Source of the DNA: Spirosomataceae bacterium
Lineage (GTDB): Bacteria > Bacteroidota > Bacteroidia > Cytophagales > Spirosomataceae
Direction: 5' to 3'
Assembly (NCBI GenBank): GCA_022702045.1
Contig: JAKONH010000377.1
Location: forward strand, 1-47,273
DNA: 47,273 nt
Shown: piece by piece, positions 1 through 8,003 of the stretch
How the letters are laid out: every line of letters begins with the position of its first letter
Numbering within the stretch: position 1 is the first letter of the stretch
Translations under genes and position numbers: made by a program
Notes under the pieces: generated by a model
Told to the model about the DNA's origin: nothing
What the model saw: the letters and a program-made list of their open reading frames with translations, nothing else
Databases searched by the model: none

Positions 1-483
1 GTTGCTGGATTCGTCGTCGTCGGTGATCATCATGACGATTGCGCTGGTCAATGCCCAAGCGTTAACCTTCCGGCAGGCGCTGGGTGTCGTGCTGGGCGCC
101 AACATCGGCACTACGTTTTCGAGCCAGCTGATTGCTTTCGATATGGGGAAATGGGCTGGACTACCGATGGCCGAGGACTAGGCCTGATGCTAGTTGGTAA
201 GCGTGATACGTTGAGTCAATGCGGACAAGTGCTGCTTGGGTAGGTATGCTCTTTCTGGCGCTGTACCTGATGGAAGACGCCGTGGAACCACTCAAGAAAA
301 TGCCGGACGTCAAACGCTGGATGCAGGGGCTCAATAATTCGTGGTGGGGGGCGGCCATTGGTGCCGGGGCAACGGTGGTATTACAATCATCGTCGGCAAC
401 GGTCGGTATGGCGATCGTATTGATTGGTCACCGGCGCAAGCCTACTGTTTGACCAGTTCAACCCAGTCTGCCCCCCGATTTAA
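1..483 (+). pseudogene. Na/Pi cotransporter family protein, frameshifted remnant
   Basis: The reading starts before the window. Segments in different frames join into one Na/Pi-cotransporter-like protein: frame 2 gives a SSSSVIIMTIALVNA stretch followed by GVVLGANIGTTFSSQ, frame 1 (about 181-240) gives GLMLVGKRDTLSQ, frame 3 (to about 430) gives GMLFLALYLMEDAVEPLKK and the second repeat VVLQSSSATVGMAIVL, and then frame 1 again gives TGASLLFDQFNPV before a stop at 481-483. The paired QSSS-type repeats and GANIGTT are hallmarks of the PF02690 membrane domain, which moves phosphate with sodium. At least three frame changes plus loss of the C-terminal part make a functional product very unlikely. 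Neighbouring genes read cleanly, so local assembly error is possible but less likely than decay. Confidence 0.8.
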
Positions 484-489
484 CTCGCA

Positions 490-1050
490 CTAGATCATTG
501 GCTGACCATCGATTATTTCGAGGGAAAAATTATCGCCGACTACTCTAGTAGCGTCTAAGAAATTTTCCTCCGTTTCAGGAAAACGCAAGCCGTTCGGAAA
601 CCGGAAGTCGAACAGGAAAAAAGCTTGTGGGCTCTTTCTGGTAATGAGCTATTCTGGATTTGCCAATAAGTCGAACTGGACGGAGTACGCCTTGCTTTTG
701 TACATAATCGTACCGTCGTACTCACCCCTTCGGGTGTCAATCGGGGCGGTACGTGGTGCGGCAGCCGAGACAATTGTCAGGGTAGCTAGATTCTGAAAAG
801 TGGTATCCTTCGCAAGCCTAACCTGATTCGGATAATAGCTGCTTTTTTTGTGATGTATCTGCACCTGACGTAAATGCCACTGACCAACGATCTGGGGTTT
901 TAACTCGGTCATCAGCTGCGTACTCGCCTGGTCATAGTTGAATTTAGACGTTACAGGTGCCGGTATGACCGGGTCGGCTACATTAGTACGGGTGCACTGT
1001 CAGGTAAGGCGGGCTTACAGTGTACAGGCGGTAAACAGAATAGTTTTCAT
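490..1050 (-). pseudogene. Lipoprotein gene with three in-frame stop codons
   Basis: Reading the minus strand from the ATG at 1050 in a single frame gives MKTILFTACTL, stop, ARLT, stop, QCTRTNVADPV, then an open stretch (the track ORF 649-912), a stop at 649-651, and an open tail QAFFLFDFRFPNGLRFPETEENF to a stop at 490-492. All parts are in the same frame, so the original was a secreted or lipid-anchored protein of about 185 residues with the lipobox Cys just after the second stop. The core resembles small Bacteroidota lipoproteins of unknown function; I do not recognise a named family. The tail is abutted by the end of the preceding pseudogene, which suggests a common deletion near 455-490. 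Confidence 0.65.
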
Positions 1051-1119
1051 ATGAACAGTTTAATTTTTAAAGGGCAGATCTGCTTAATGTTATACCACGG
1101 CTGTACAAATGACAATATC

Positions 1120-1554
1120 TTACAGCAACGTGAAGTTAAGCGGTAAGCTGGTCGACACATTTACCGGTTTGTTGTTGAGCTGACCGGGTGTCCAATCGGG
1201 CATTCCCTTGATGACTCGAAGCGCTTCCGCATCACAACTACCGCCAATGCCCTGCTTAATGTTCGCGTCGGCAATCTGACCGGTGCTGGTTACAACGAAA
1301 CTGACGACAACCTGCCCCTGAATGCGGTCCCGCTGCGCATCGGCTGGGTAGCGTACCGATTGCATGATGTATAAGCCCAGAGCCTCCTGCCCACCTTTAA
1401 AGACAGGTGGCTGATCGACGATGGTGTAAATCGGGCCGTTAACGGTAACGGGGGGCGAGACCGCAAGTTCTTCGGGTATGATGTCTGGTTTACAACTGAC
1501 TAGCGACGATACGAGCAGTAGGCAGGTTATACGGAGGAAGGTTTGCTTAGTCAT
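1120..1554 (-). CDS. TonB C-terminal domain lipoprotein
   Basis: This 144-residue protein has a lipoprotein signal peptide (LLLVSSLVSC, predicted acylated Cys at about residue 21) and then a TonB_C-like domain (PF03544) from about residue 45 to the end. The typical landmarks are visible: PPVFKGGQEALGLYI, YPADAQRDRIQGQVVVSFVV and a conserved tail ending in LPLNFTLL. In Bacteroidota such short proteins carry the periplasmic TonB fold without the usual N-terminal membrane anchor and proline-rich linker, so a role as energy transducer is uncertain. It stands alone between a pseudogene and a gene-poor stretch, and no TonB-dependent receptor is nearby. The start at 1554 fits the signal peptide. Confidence 0.8.
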   Translation of the reverse strand: MTKQTFLRITCLLLVSSLVSCKPDIIPEELAVSPPVTVNGPIYTIVDQPPVFKGGQEALGLYIMQSVRYPADAQRDRIQGQVVVSFVVTSTGQIADANIKQGIGGSCDAEALRVIKGMPDWTPGQLNNKPVNVSTSLPLNFTLL

Positions 1555-1911
1555 AGAATGGATATTTGTCTATAGCAATAATATAATTTATGATTAAAAA
1601 AGTATTAACGTATCGTGTTACCAAATTGTGAAGTGTGGCGTAGTCAGCGCGTTCTGGTATGGAGCGCAGGACAGCGGCAATAGGTATAGTCGATATACCG
1701 TGCATGGTGCTGGTAGCGATGTCCTATGCCAGGCAGGGCAGGTAATTCTGGTCATACTAAGCTATAGGTTGTACTGCCGTTGCCGCTCGATGGCAGCGCC
1801 TTATCGTGTTTACAAGGAGTAGTTTCTGTTTTCAGCTGATCTGGTCTTCGAAACAATCACGTAAACGCATGGTTTTTCGAGCATTCAATCATGATTAGTC
1901 GTATAATACCT
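1555..1911. other. Gene-poor stretch
   Basis: No convincing gene. The 64-codon open frame at 1628-1822 has no recognisable motif, an unusual Cys/Arg-rich composition, and no partner reading on the other strand. The AT-rich part at 1560-1620 presumably holds the promoter of the minus-strand TonB-like gene, but I see no exact TAnnTTTG element. Confidence 0.5.
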
Positions 1912-2166
1912 ATGGAGACGTTGACAAAAGGCGATTTTTTAGTGCGGCAGTCCGACGAATCGTTGTGGGAGTTTCTTGGCTACGACGAGGGGCATATGGA
2001 AGAAAAGGCGGAGGGTATCCCATTTATAGGTAGGCCAAAGGACAGCGACGAACTTGAGAACAAGCAATACGTGCTCGTCCGGAAAGTCAGCTTCGATAAC
2101 CCTGATGGCAAAGACAATACTGAATGGCTTGGTGTCGACGAGTTTAGAAAGGGAGAAAAGCACTGA
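1912..2166 (+). CDS. Small acidic hypothetical protein
   Basis: I do not recognise this protein. The open frame begins at 1891, but the Met at 1912 (METLTKGDFLVRQ) looks the better start, giving 84 residues. It is soluble, acidic and without signal peptide or membrane segment. The composition (WEFLGYDEGH, GRPKDSDELENKQYVLVRKVSF) is protein-like rather than random. A strong inverted repeat follows about 20 bases after the stop and may end the transcript. It lies in a gene-poor zone with two pseudogenes, so it could be a remnant or cargo of a former island. Confidence 0.5.
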   Translation: METLTKGDFLVRQSDESLWEFLGYDEGHMEEKAEGIPFIGRPKDSDELENKQYVLVRKVSFDNPDGKDNTEWLGVDEFRKGEKH

Positions 2167-2186
2167 GTTAGACGAACTAAAAAAAC

Positions 2187-2236
2187 GAGGTAGCCTGTAC
2201 GTAAACCAACAATCTGTTTCGCGCACAGGCTACCTC
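2187..2236. terminator. Perfect 12-bp inverted repeat after small ORF
   Basis: GAGGTAGCCTGT at 2187-2198 is exactly complementary to ACAGGCTACCTC at 2225-2236, with a 26-base loop that could itself form a short AAAC/GTTT pair. It has no clear T-run after it, so it is either a weak terminator for the preceding small gene or a REP-like element. Confidence 0.5.
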
Positions 2237-2431
2237 ATTTCTAAACCATGTGGAAGGCCAAAGGGAGCGGAGGTATTCCCACCGGTCTAATCTGGGTTAT
2301 ACTGATAAGGTCTAAATACGGGTATCGCATTTTAAGGAGAAAACCAAGATCAGTATATTGTAGACAGTGATTTGATAGCTAAACTTGATCAGGAGTGTAC
2401 CTATACGATAAAGCGTACTAATGATTTTTTT

Positions 2432-2662
2432 ATGAAACCCTATTTACAAATTACTGCTCACTCAAGGTATGTTATAAAAATCATCTTGCTCACGCTGGTG
2501 GGCTACGGGATCACGCGACTCTATGAGGTCACTGATTTGGTCAACCAGGAAATGTGTCTCTGGACAGCGGCAATTTATATGATGGTTGTGATGCCGAACC
2601 GCTGGTATACCGGCTTAGTATGGACTGGCATATTGTGGTTGTTTTACTGGGGTCAATGGTAG
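2432..2662 (+). CDS. Small membrane protein
   Basis: Unrecognised. The track ORF starts at a TTG (2372), but the ATG at 2432 (MKPYLQITAHSRYV) is a more likely start and gives 76 residues. Hydrophobic segments are visible at about residues 13-31 (YVIKIILLTLVGYGITRLY), 42-56 and 58-75, so it is probably an inner-membrane protein with two or three spans. Trp and Met are abundant. There is no informative neighbour and no visible promoter element of the TAnnTTTG type. Confidence 0.5.
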   Translation: MKPYLQITAHSRYVIKIILLTLVGYGITRLYEVTDLVNQEMCLWTAAIYMMVVMPNRWYTGLVWTGILWLFYWGQW

Positions 2663-2867
2663 GCTGACTTTATGAGTTAGGTATTATACTTTCTTGGGCA
2701 AAAGGTGTGTGTGTTGATCGACGTCGACTACAACAGGTTCTGGATGCTCGTGCTACAGCTAGTTGCGAAATGGCAATAGTCCAAATAATGGTATGCCCGG
2801 AACCGTCAGATGTACAACCCTGCCAACACGAAACGGATCTATGATCTACACCTAAACACGTCTGTAT

Positions 2868-3161
2868 ATGCTTCGTCTATTTACGCTTATCGGATTAGTA
2901 ATTGCTACGCAGGGTTGTCGCAAAGAGGTTGATACGCAGGAAAAGGCAGCTCTGGTAGCCGCTATGGATTTCACGATGTGTGGTGGTTGCGGTGGCTGGG
3001 TGGTCAAGGTTGACAACGCAACGTATCGAGCAGAACTGCCTCCCCAATTTACTAAACCCGATACGCCAGTCTGGCTTCGCTATAAGAAGGATGAGAGTAG
3101 GGAGCCGAAAAAAGCTGGAAATTGGATAACGATTCTGTCCATACGGGAGCGGCTCCCCTAA
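2868..3161 (+). CDS. Small lipoprotein with CGGCGG motif
   Basis: This 97-residue protein has a lipoprotein signal peptide (LIGLVIATQGC, acylated Cys near residue 17). The mature part contains TMCGGCGGWVVKVDN, then AELPPQF, PVWLRYKKDES and GNWITILSIRER. From memory this resembles a family of short Bacteroidota lipoproteins of unknown function; the glycine-flanked Cys pair could form a disulfide or bind metal, but that is conjecture. It stands alone, with a structured terminator-like element about 300 bases downstream. Confidence 0.65.
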   Translation: MLRLFTLIGLVIATQGCRKEVDTQEKAALVAAMDFTMCGGCGGWVVKVDNATYRAELPPQFTKPDTPVWLRYKKDESREPKKAGNWITILSIRERLP

Positions 3162-3750
3162 TGGTCAGCTTACTCACCGAGATGCCGTAAGCAAGCTGAT
3201 AACTACTGATTTACCGTACTGACTATAGCATACGCCCGCTGGAGTTGCCTGATGATAGGCTGATTTCAGGGGGCGTATTGCTGATTGCACCGGTCCTGCG
3301 TCAAGAAGATCGTATAGCTCAGTATGCCGGATTGACTTCCTGTCGCTAATGGGGACAGGACCGACCCCCGTGCTACGCAATAACTCGATTACTGCGCAGA
3401 CGAATCTAGTCAGCTGGAACTGCTTCTAGTTGGTAGAAAGTGAGAAACACAGCCATTTTGCTAGTAAGCGGGTCTGGACTACGCAATAGGGTGGGTAGCC
3501 CGCTTGCGTAGTTTTTTACCCTACTTTGAAGTTAGTATGCGACGTATTTATCAAAAAAGGCTCAGTACTGGTTTGATTTGTGTCAAAAAAACTAGCTTTT
3601 GTCTAATAATTTCGTGCTTCTGTAGATACGCTTTCCAGCGTCTCGGTTTTCGTCAGGACGCTTTTTCGTAGTAGGTTGAGACGATCGGACCATGCGTTTA
3701 CGGAACGAAAACCTAATTGGACATAGCTATAATATGTCTGTGTATAGCGA
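3162..3750. other. Intergenic stretch before the carbohydrate cluster
   Basis: I find no gene here. The open frames at 3174-3380 and 3603-3791 on the minus strand have no motif. The stretch holds the hairpin at 3466-3517, and its 3' end must contain the promoter of the GH27 gene. A TATAAT hexamer lies near 3730, but no well-spaced upstream box is evident. Confidence 0.5.
3466..3517 (+). terminator. T-tailed hairpin with interleaved alternative stem
   Basis: ACTACGCAA (3478-3486) pairs exactly with TTGCGTAGT (3504-3512) and is followed by a run of six T, the form of an intrinsic terminator. A second stem is possible between AAGCGGG (3466-3472) and CCCGCTT (3499-3505). The two stems interleave (A-B-A'-B'), so they are either mutually exclusive or form a pseudoknot. 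Confidence 0.6.
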
Positions 3751-5085
3751 ATGAAAAACCTACTGTTTGCCTTACTTTTTTCGGCTACCATTACGCAACT
3801 CTACGCCCAGTCAGCTTTCCGGCAGTGGGCGCAAACACCGCCCATGGGCTGGAACAGCTGGGACGCCTATGGCCCCACCATCACCGAGCCCGAAGTCAAA
3901 GCCAATGCCGACTACATGGCTGCCAAGCTGAAGTCGTACGGCTGGCAGTACGTGGTGGTCGACATTCGCTGGTTTGTAGAGAACGATAAAGCCGGCGGCT
4001 ACAACCAGACCGATCCGCGCTATGTGCTGGACGAATACGGTCGCTACCTACCCGCCGTCAACCGGTTTCCGTCAGCAGCAGGGGGGAAGGGCTTCAAACC
4101 GCTGGCCGATTACGTGCACGGTAAAGGGCTGAAATTTGGCATTCACATTATGCGGGGTGTTCCCAAAGAAGCCGTCGCGAAGAAGCTGCCCATCAAGGGC
4201 ACGTCTATCACCGCCGACCAGATTTACACCACGGCCATGCAGTGCGAATGGCTCCGGGACAATTACACGGTCGTGGCCGACAAGCCCGGTGCGCAGGAAT
4301 ACTACAACTCGATCATGGACCTGTACGCGTCGTGGGGCGTCGATTTTATCAAAATCGATGACCTGTCGCGCCCCTACCATCAGGCTGAAATCGAACTGAT
4401 CCGCAAGGCCATCGACCGTACGGGCCGGCCCATCGTGCTGAGTACCTCGCCGGGCGAAACCCCCGTCAGTAAAGCCGAGCACGTGAGTACCCACGCCAAT
4501 ATGTGGCGCATGGTCGACGATGTGTGGGATACGTGGCCACATTTGACTCACTTGATGAAAGTGGCTGAGCCGTGGTACGCTTACATCAGACCCGGCACCT
4601 GGCCCGACTGCGACATGATTCCGTTGGGGCGCATTTCGATCCGGGGTGAACGGGGTAAGGACCGGCAAACCCGTCTGACCAAAGACGAGCAGATGTCGCT
4701 CATGACATTTTTTATGATCTTCCGGTCCCCCCTGATGTTTGGTGGTGACCTGCCCAGCCTCGACCCCTTCACTACCTCGCTGCTCACCAACAAGGCTGTG
4801 CTGGCCATGCACCGCGAAAGCACCGACGTGCGGCAGTTGTTTCAGCGGGATGGTAAAGTTGCCGTTACGTCGCGCAACCCTAAAACGGGCGAGCGCTACC
4901 TGGCCCTGTTCAATATCTCCGACAGCAAGGAGCCAGTCGCTGTGTCGGTCAACCTGGCGGAACTGAGTATCGGTAAGCAGGCCAGGATCACGAACCTGTG
5001 GACCGGCCAGTCGCTGGGTAAGGCAGCAACGACCTTCTCGGTGACGCTGCCCGCCCACGCGTCGGGGCTCTATTCCATCCGCTAA
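3751..5085 (+). CDS. GH27 alpha-galactosidase, secreted
   Basis: The 444-residue protein has a signal peptide ending at about QLYAQ (residue 20). The (beta/alpha)8 domain begins with TPPMGWNSWDAYGP, the standard GH27 opening. The retaining nucleophile is expected in DFIKIDDLS (Asp203) and the acid/base in MWRMVDDVWDTW (Asp256 or 257). A C-terminal beta-sandwich (about 350-444) ends in HASGLYSIR. GH27 enzymes remove terminal alpha-galactose or alpha-N-acetylgalactosamine. The KIDD in place of the common KYDYC/KIDWC shows it belongs to a divergent branch, so exact substrate is uncertain. It opens a plus-strand series of glycoside hydrolases; only 33 bases separate it from the GH43 gene, consistent with an operon. 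Long antisense open frames here are shadows. Confidence 0.9.
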   Translation: MKNLLFALLFSATITQLYAQSAFRQWAQTPPMGWNSWDAYGPTITEPEVKANADYMAAKLKSYGWQYVVVDIRWFVENDKAGGYNQTDPRYVLDEYGRYLPAVNRFPSAAGGKGFKPLADYVHGKGLKFGIHIMRGVPKEAVAKKLPIKGTSITADQIYTTAMQCEWLRDNYTVVADKPGAQEYYNSIMDLYASWGVDFIKIDDLSRPYHQAEIELIRKAIDRTGRPIVLSTSPGETPVSKAEHVSTHANMWRMVDDVWDTWPHLTHLMKVAEPWYAYIRPGTWPDCDMIPLGRISIRGERGKDRQTRLTKDEQMSLMTFFMIFRSPLMFGGDLPSLDPFTTSLLTNKAVLAMHRESTDVRQLFQRDGKVAVTSRNPKTGERYLALFNISDSKEPVAVSVNLAELSIGKQARITNLWTGQSLGKAATTFSVTLPAHASGLYSIR

Positions 5086-5118
5086 TCACCCACTGTTTTA
5101 CCGTTCTTTTTGATCCGA

Positions 5119-7053
5119 ATGATTCGATTTTCGTTCTCATCCTGCCGTTGGCTACTTGGCTTTTTCGGCCTGGTCACCCTAACCGCCTACGCACAGAACA
5201 AGGGCAAGCGCGACTCGTATTCCGCGTACCTGTTCGTTTATTTCACTGGTAACGGCCCTGCTGAAGAAGCTATCCGTTTCGCCACCAGCTCAGACGGGCT
5301 GAATTACAAAGCACTGAATTATAACCAGCCCATCGTGGCGTCGGCCGACATCAGCGCGTCGGGCGGGGTGCGTGACCCGCATATTCTGCGCGCCGAAAAT
5401 GGGCTATTCTACATGGTTGTCACGGATATGCACGTGGCCAAAAACGGCTGGGGACCCAACGAGGGTATGGTGCTGCTGAAGTCGAAAGACCTGACGCACT
5501 GGCAATCGAGCAAAGTCCACGTGCCGACGCGCTTTCCACAATGGGCGGGCGTCAACCGGGTATGGGCACCTCAGACGATCTACGATCCGCAGCAGAAAAA
5601 GTACCTCATCTATTGGTCGATGCGCAAGGGGAACGACCCGGACGTGTTTTATTACGCCTATGCTAACGCCGACTTTACCGATCTGGAGACCGAGCCGAAG
5701 GTGCTGTACGCCAGCCCTGGCAACAAGTCGTGCATCGACGCCGACATCATCCGCAAAGACGGGCAGTACCATTTATTCTACAAAACCGAAGGGTCGGGCA
5801 ACGGTATCAAGCAGTTGCTGGCGACCAACCTGACCGGCCCGTACACCCCGCCAGCGCCCGACCCGTACCTGCAACAGACTACCGATGCTGTGGAAGGGGC
5901 GGGCGTGTTCAAGTTGAATAACTCGGACAACTGGGTGCTGATGTACGACGTGTACACCAAAGGCCGTTACGAGTTTACGGAAAGCACCGACCTGGTGAAC
6001 TTCAAAAAGATTGACGGACAGGTGTCGATGAATTTTACGCCCCGCCACGGCACGGTGCTGCCCATCACAACCGCCGAACTGCGCGCCCTGACCAAGCAGT
6101 GGGCTACGACGAACAACCCCGTACTACCCGGTTTCTTCGCTGATCCGGAGATTCTATACGCCAAAAAGACGAACAAGTTCTACCTGTATCCCACGTCCGA
6201 CGGGTTCAATAACTGGTCGGGCAAGTACTTCAAAACCTTTTCGTCGGATAACCTGGTCGACTGGCGCGACGAAGGGACAATCCTGACGCTGGGGAAAGAC
6301 GTAAGCTGGGCCAACCGCAACGCCTGGGCGCCCTGCATCGTGGAGAAACAGCTAAATGGGCAGTACAAGTACTTCTATTACTTCACGGCCGCTCAGAAAA
6401 TCGGCGTGGCCACGGCCGACAATCCGACCGGCCCGTTTACCGATTCGGGCAAACCGCTCATCGACAGCAAGCCGGAAGGCATCAACGGCGGGCAGGAAAT
6501 CGACCCCGACGTATTTACTGATCCGAAAACAGGCAAGAGCTATCTGTACTGGGGCAATGGCTACATGGCCGGTGCTGAATTGAACGACGATATGACGTCG
6601 ATTAAACTCGGTACGCAGCAGGTGATGACGCCCGACAACACCTTTCGCGAGGGTACGTACGTGATCTACCGCAACGGCAAGTACTATTTCTTCTGGTCGG
6701 AAGACGACACACGCAGTCCTAATTACCGGGTGCGTTACGGCACATCGGACACGCCCCTGGGCAAGATTACCGTGCCGGTTAACAATGTGGTGCTGGAAAA
6801 AGACAAAGGCCGGGGAATTTACGGCGCGGGGCACAACTCGGTACTACAACTACCGGACAAAGCCAATCCAGGCCGGGACGAGTGGTACATTGTGTATCAT
6901 CGCTTCAATTATCCCAATGGCATCAATATGGGCGAGTCGGCGGGCTACCATCGCGAAACCTGCATCGACAAACTCGAATTTAATGGCGACGGCAGCATCA
7001 AAAAAGTACAGCCCACGCTGGATGGTATCAGACCTGTTAAGCTGAGCAAGTAG
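5119..7053 (+). CDS. Tandem GH43 glycosidase, secreted
   Basis: The track ORF starts at TTG 5110; the ATG at 5119 (MIRFSFSSCRWLLGF) is preferred and leads into a signal peptide ending at LTAYAQ. Two five-bladed beta-propeller GH43-like domains follow. In track numbering, domain 1 (about 35-320) shows VRDPHI (Asp89, base), SCIDADII (Asp209/211) and AVEGAGVF (Glu261, acid). Domain 2 (about 335-640) shows FFADPEI (Asp344), EIDPDVF (Asp464/466) and FREGTYV (Glu513). Both triads look complete. GH43 members are inverting arabinofuranosidases, xylosidases, galactosidases or arabinanases, so specificity cannot be fixed here. Gene position between GH27 and GH127/146 suggests removal of arabinose or galactose side groups. 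Confidence 0.88.
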   Translation: MIRFSFSSCRWLLGFFGLVTLTAYAQNKGKRDSYSAYLFVYFTGNGPAEEAIRFATSSDGLNYKALNYNQPIVASADISASGGVRDPHILRAENGLFYMVVTDMHVAKNGWGPNEGMVLLKSKDLTHWQSSKVHVPTRFPQWAGVNRVWAPQTIYDPQQKKYLIYWSMRKGNDPDVFYYAYANADFTDLETEPKVLYASPGNKSCIDADIIRKDGQYHLFYKTEGSGNGIKQLLATNLTGPYTPPAPDPYLQQTTDAVEGAGVFKLNNSDNWVLMYDVYTKGRYEFTESTDLVNFKKIDGQVSMNFTPRHGTVLPITTAELRALTKQWATTNNPVLPGFFADPEILYAKKTNKFYLYPTSDGFNNWSGKYFKTFSSDNLVDWRDEGTILTLGKDVSWANRNAWAPCIVEKQLNGQYKYFYYFTAAQKIGVATADNPTGPFTDSGKPLIDSKPEGINGGQEIDPDVFTDPKTGKSYLYWGNGYMAGAELNDDMTSIKLGTQQVMTPDNTFREGTYVIYRNGKYYFFWSEDDTRSPNYRVRYGTSDTPLGKITVPVNNVVLEKDKGRGIYGAGHNSVLQLPDKANPGRDEWYIVYHRFNYPNGINMGESAGYHRETCIDKLEFNGDGSIKKVQPTLDGIRPVKLSK

Positions 7054-7192
7054 CCGAATCTGCTGAGCAGTAAGGTCAACTAATTATCTGTCACTGTTTT
7101 TTGTCTGTAGATTTTTGGCATTCTGCGCCTGAGAGGGATCTTCGGTAAGAGCGAATTAATCCGCCTATTGACGAATCGGGTCGTCGGAGCGG

Positions 7193-7212
7193 ATTCCTCG
7201 CAGGCGCGGAAT
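7193..7212. repeat. Short palindrome, possible dispersed intergenic repeat
   Basis: ATTCCTCGC (7193-7201) and GCGCGGAAT (7204-7212) form a near-perfect palindrome with one mismatch. Sequence of the form ATTCCTCGC...GGAATGACAA is, from memory, common in intergenic regions of Bacteroidota. It lies in the 276-base gap between the GH43 gene and the broken hydrolase; the rest of that gap shows nothing. Confidence 0.4.
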
Positions 7213-7329
7213 GACAAAAAAAGCGATGGCTATCAGTTGGTGAGCAGGACGAATCCAGCGGTAAAACGGGTAGAATGCGGGACGTTTTTCTCCTTCGAAT
7301 ACAGCGAATCCTTAATCTATTCGGTAACC

Positions 7330-7966
7330 ATGAACTATCTGCTTTTGCTTCTGTCAATCGTGGTTTTGGCCTGTAACGGTCCGGCCGACGCGACATTTGA
7401 TTCGTTCGACTATGATTCCGATGCGTATGAACCCGTCCGGTTGAATTACGAACTTACCGGCGCAGGCGACACGACGCTACTGTTCATCCACGGCTGGAAC
7501 CTGGATCACACGTACTGGCAAAATCAGGTTGCCGATTTCTTCCGGCAGTATAGCCTGGTGCTGGTCGACCGGGCGGGCTGCGGAAAGTTGGGGAGTAATC
7601 GGAAAAACTGGACGATCGAAAGCTTTGCCAGAGACAGCTCAATTATCATCGAGGAAAATAGCCTGAAGCGGGTAATCCTGGTGGCGCATTCAATGGGTGG
7701 AGAAATTGCGCTGGACGTAGCTATGGCTAATCCGAAAACGGTAGTCGGCATCATTGGCGTCGACAACCTCAAAGGCGTCGGAATGAATCCCTTTCCCGAT
7801 GAAATTCATTATGTGTACCAGTTCACCGTACGGCGAAGCGGCCCTCAGGAAGTACTGTACCCACGGCTACCAGGTCGTCCGGCTTGACAGCTCGGGCCAC
7901 TTTCCGATAATCGAACGACCCACTGCGTTCAACAACGCGCTTCATCAACTACTGACTAATCGCTAA
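7330..7966 (+). pseudogene. Alpha/beta-hydrolase lipoprotein, internally deleted and frameshifted
   Basis: The ATG at 7330 opens a lipoprotein signal (LLSIVVLAC), then a normal alpha/beta-hydrolase core: TTLLFIHGWNLDHTYWQ (oxyanion HG), VLVDRAGCGKLGS and the nucleophile elbow LVAHSMGGEIALDVA. After FPDEIHYVYQF the frame runs into unrelated residues and stops at 7887. The true C-terminus is in another frame: HGYQVVRLDSSGHFPIIERP with the catalytic His, ending at 7966. The lid region and Asp-bearing strand between about 7826 and 7845 are missing, so this is a deletion plus frameshift. The track start at 7168 is an artefact. It may once have been an esterase acting on esterified sugars in this cluster. 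Confidence 0.75.
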
Positions 7967-8003
7967 ACTCACTGTGTTGATTTACACGGCATTCTTAACC
8001 GTC

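Noticed and set aside
1628-1822. 64-codon plus-strand ORF
   Set aside because: Odd composition, no motif, no neighbour support.
3174-3380. 68-codon minus-strand ORF
   Set aside because: No recognisable protein character; overlaps nothing conserved.
4072-5058. 328-codon minus-strand ORF antisense to GH27
   Set aside because: It is a mirror of the GH27 coding frame in GC-rich DNA, rich in His/Arg/Gly without any motif.
6352-6834. 160-codon antisense ORF in the GH43 gene and similar ones in GH127 (9114-9814)
   Set aside because: Shadows of a strongly supported gene; no signal peptide or domain.
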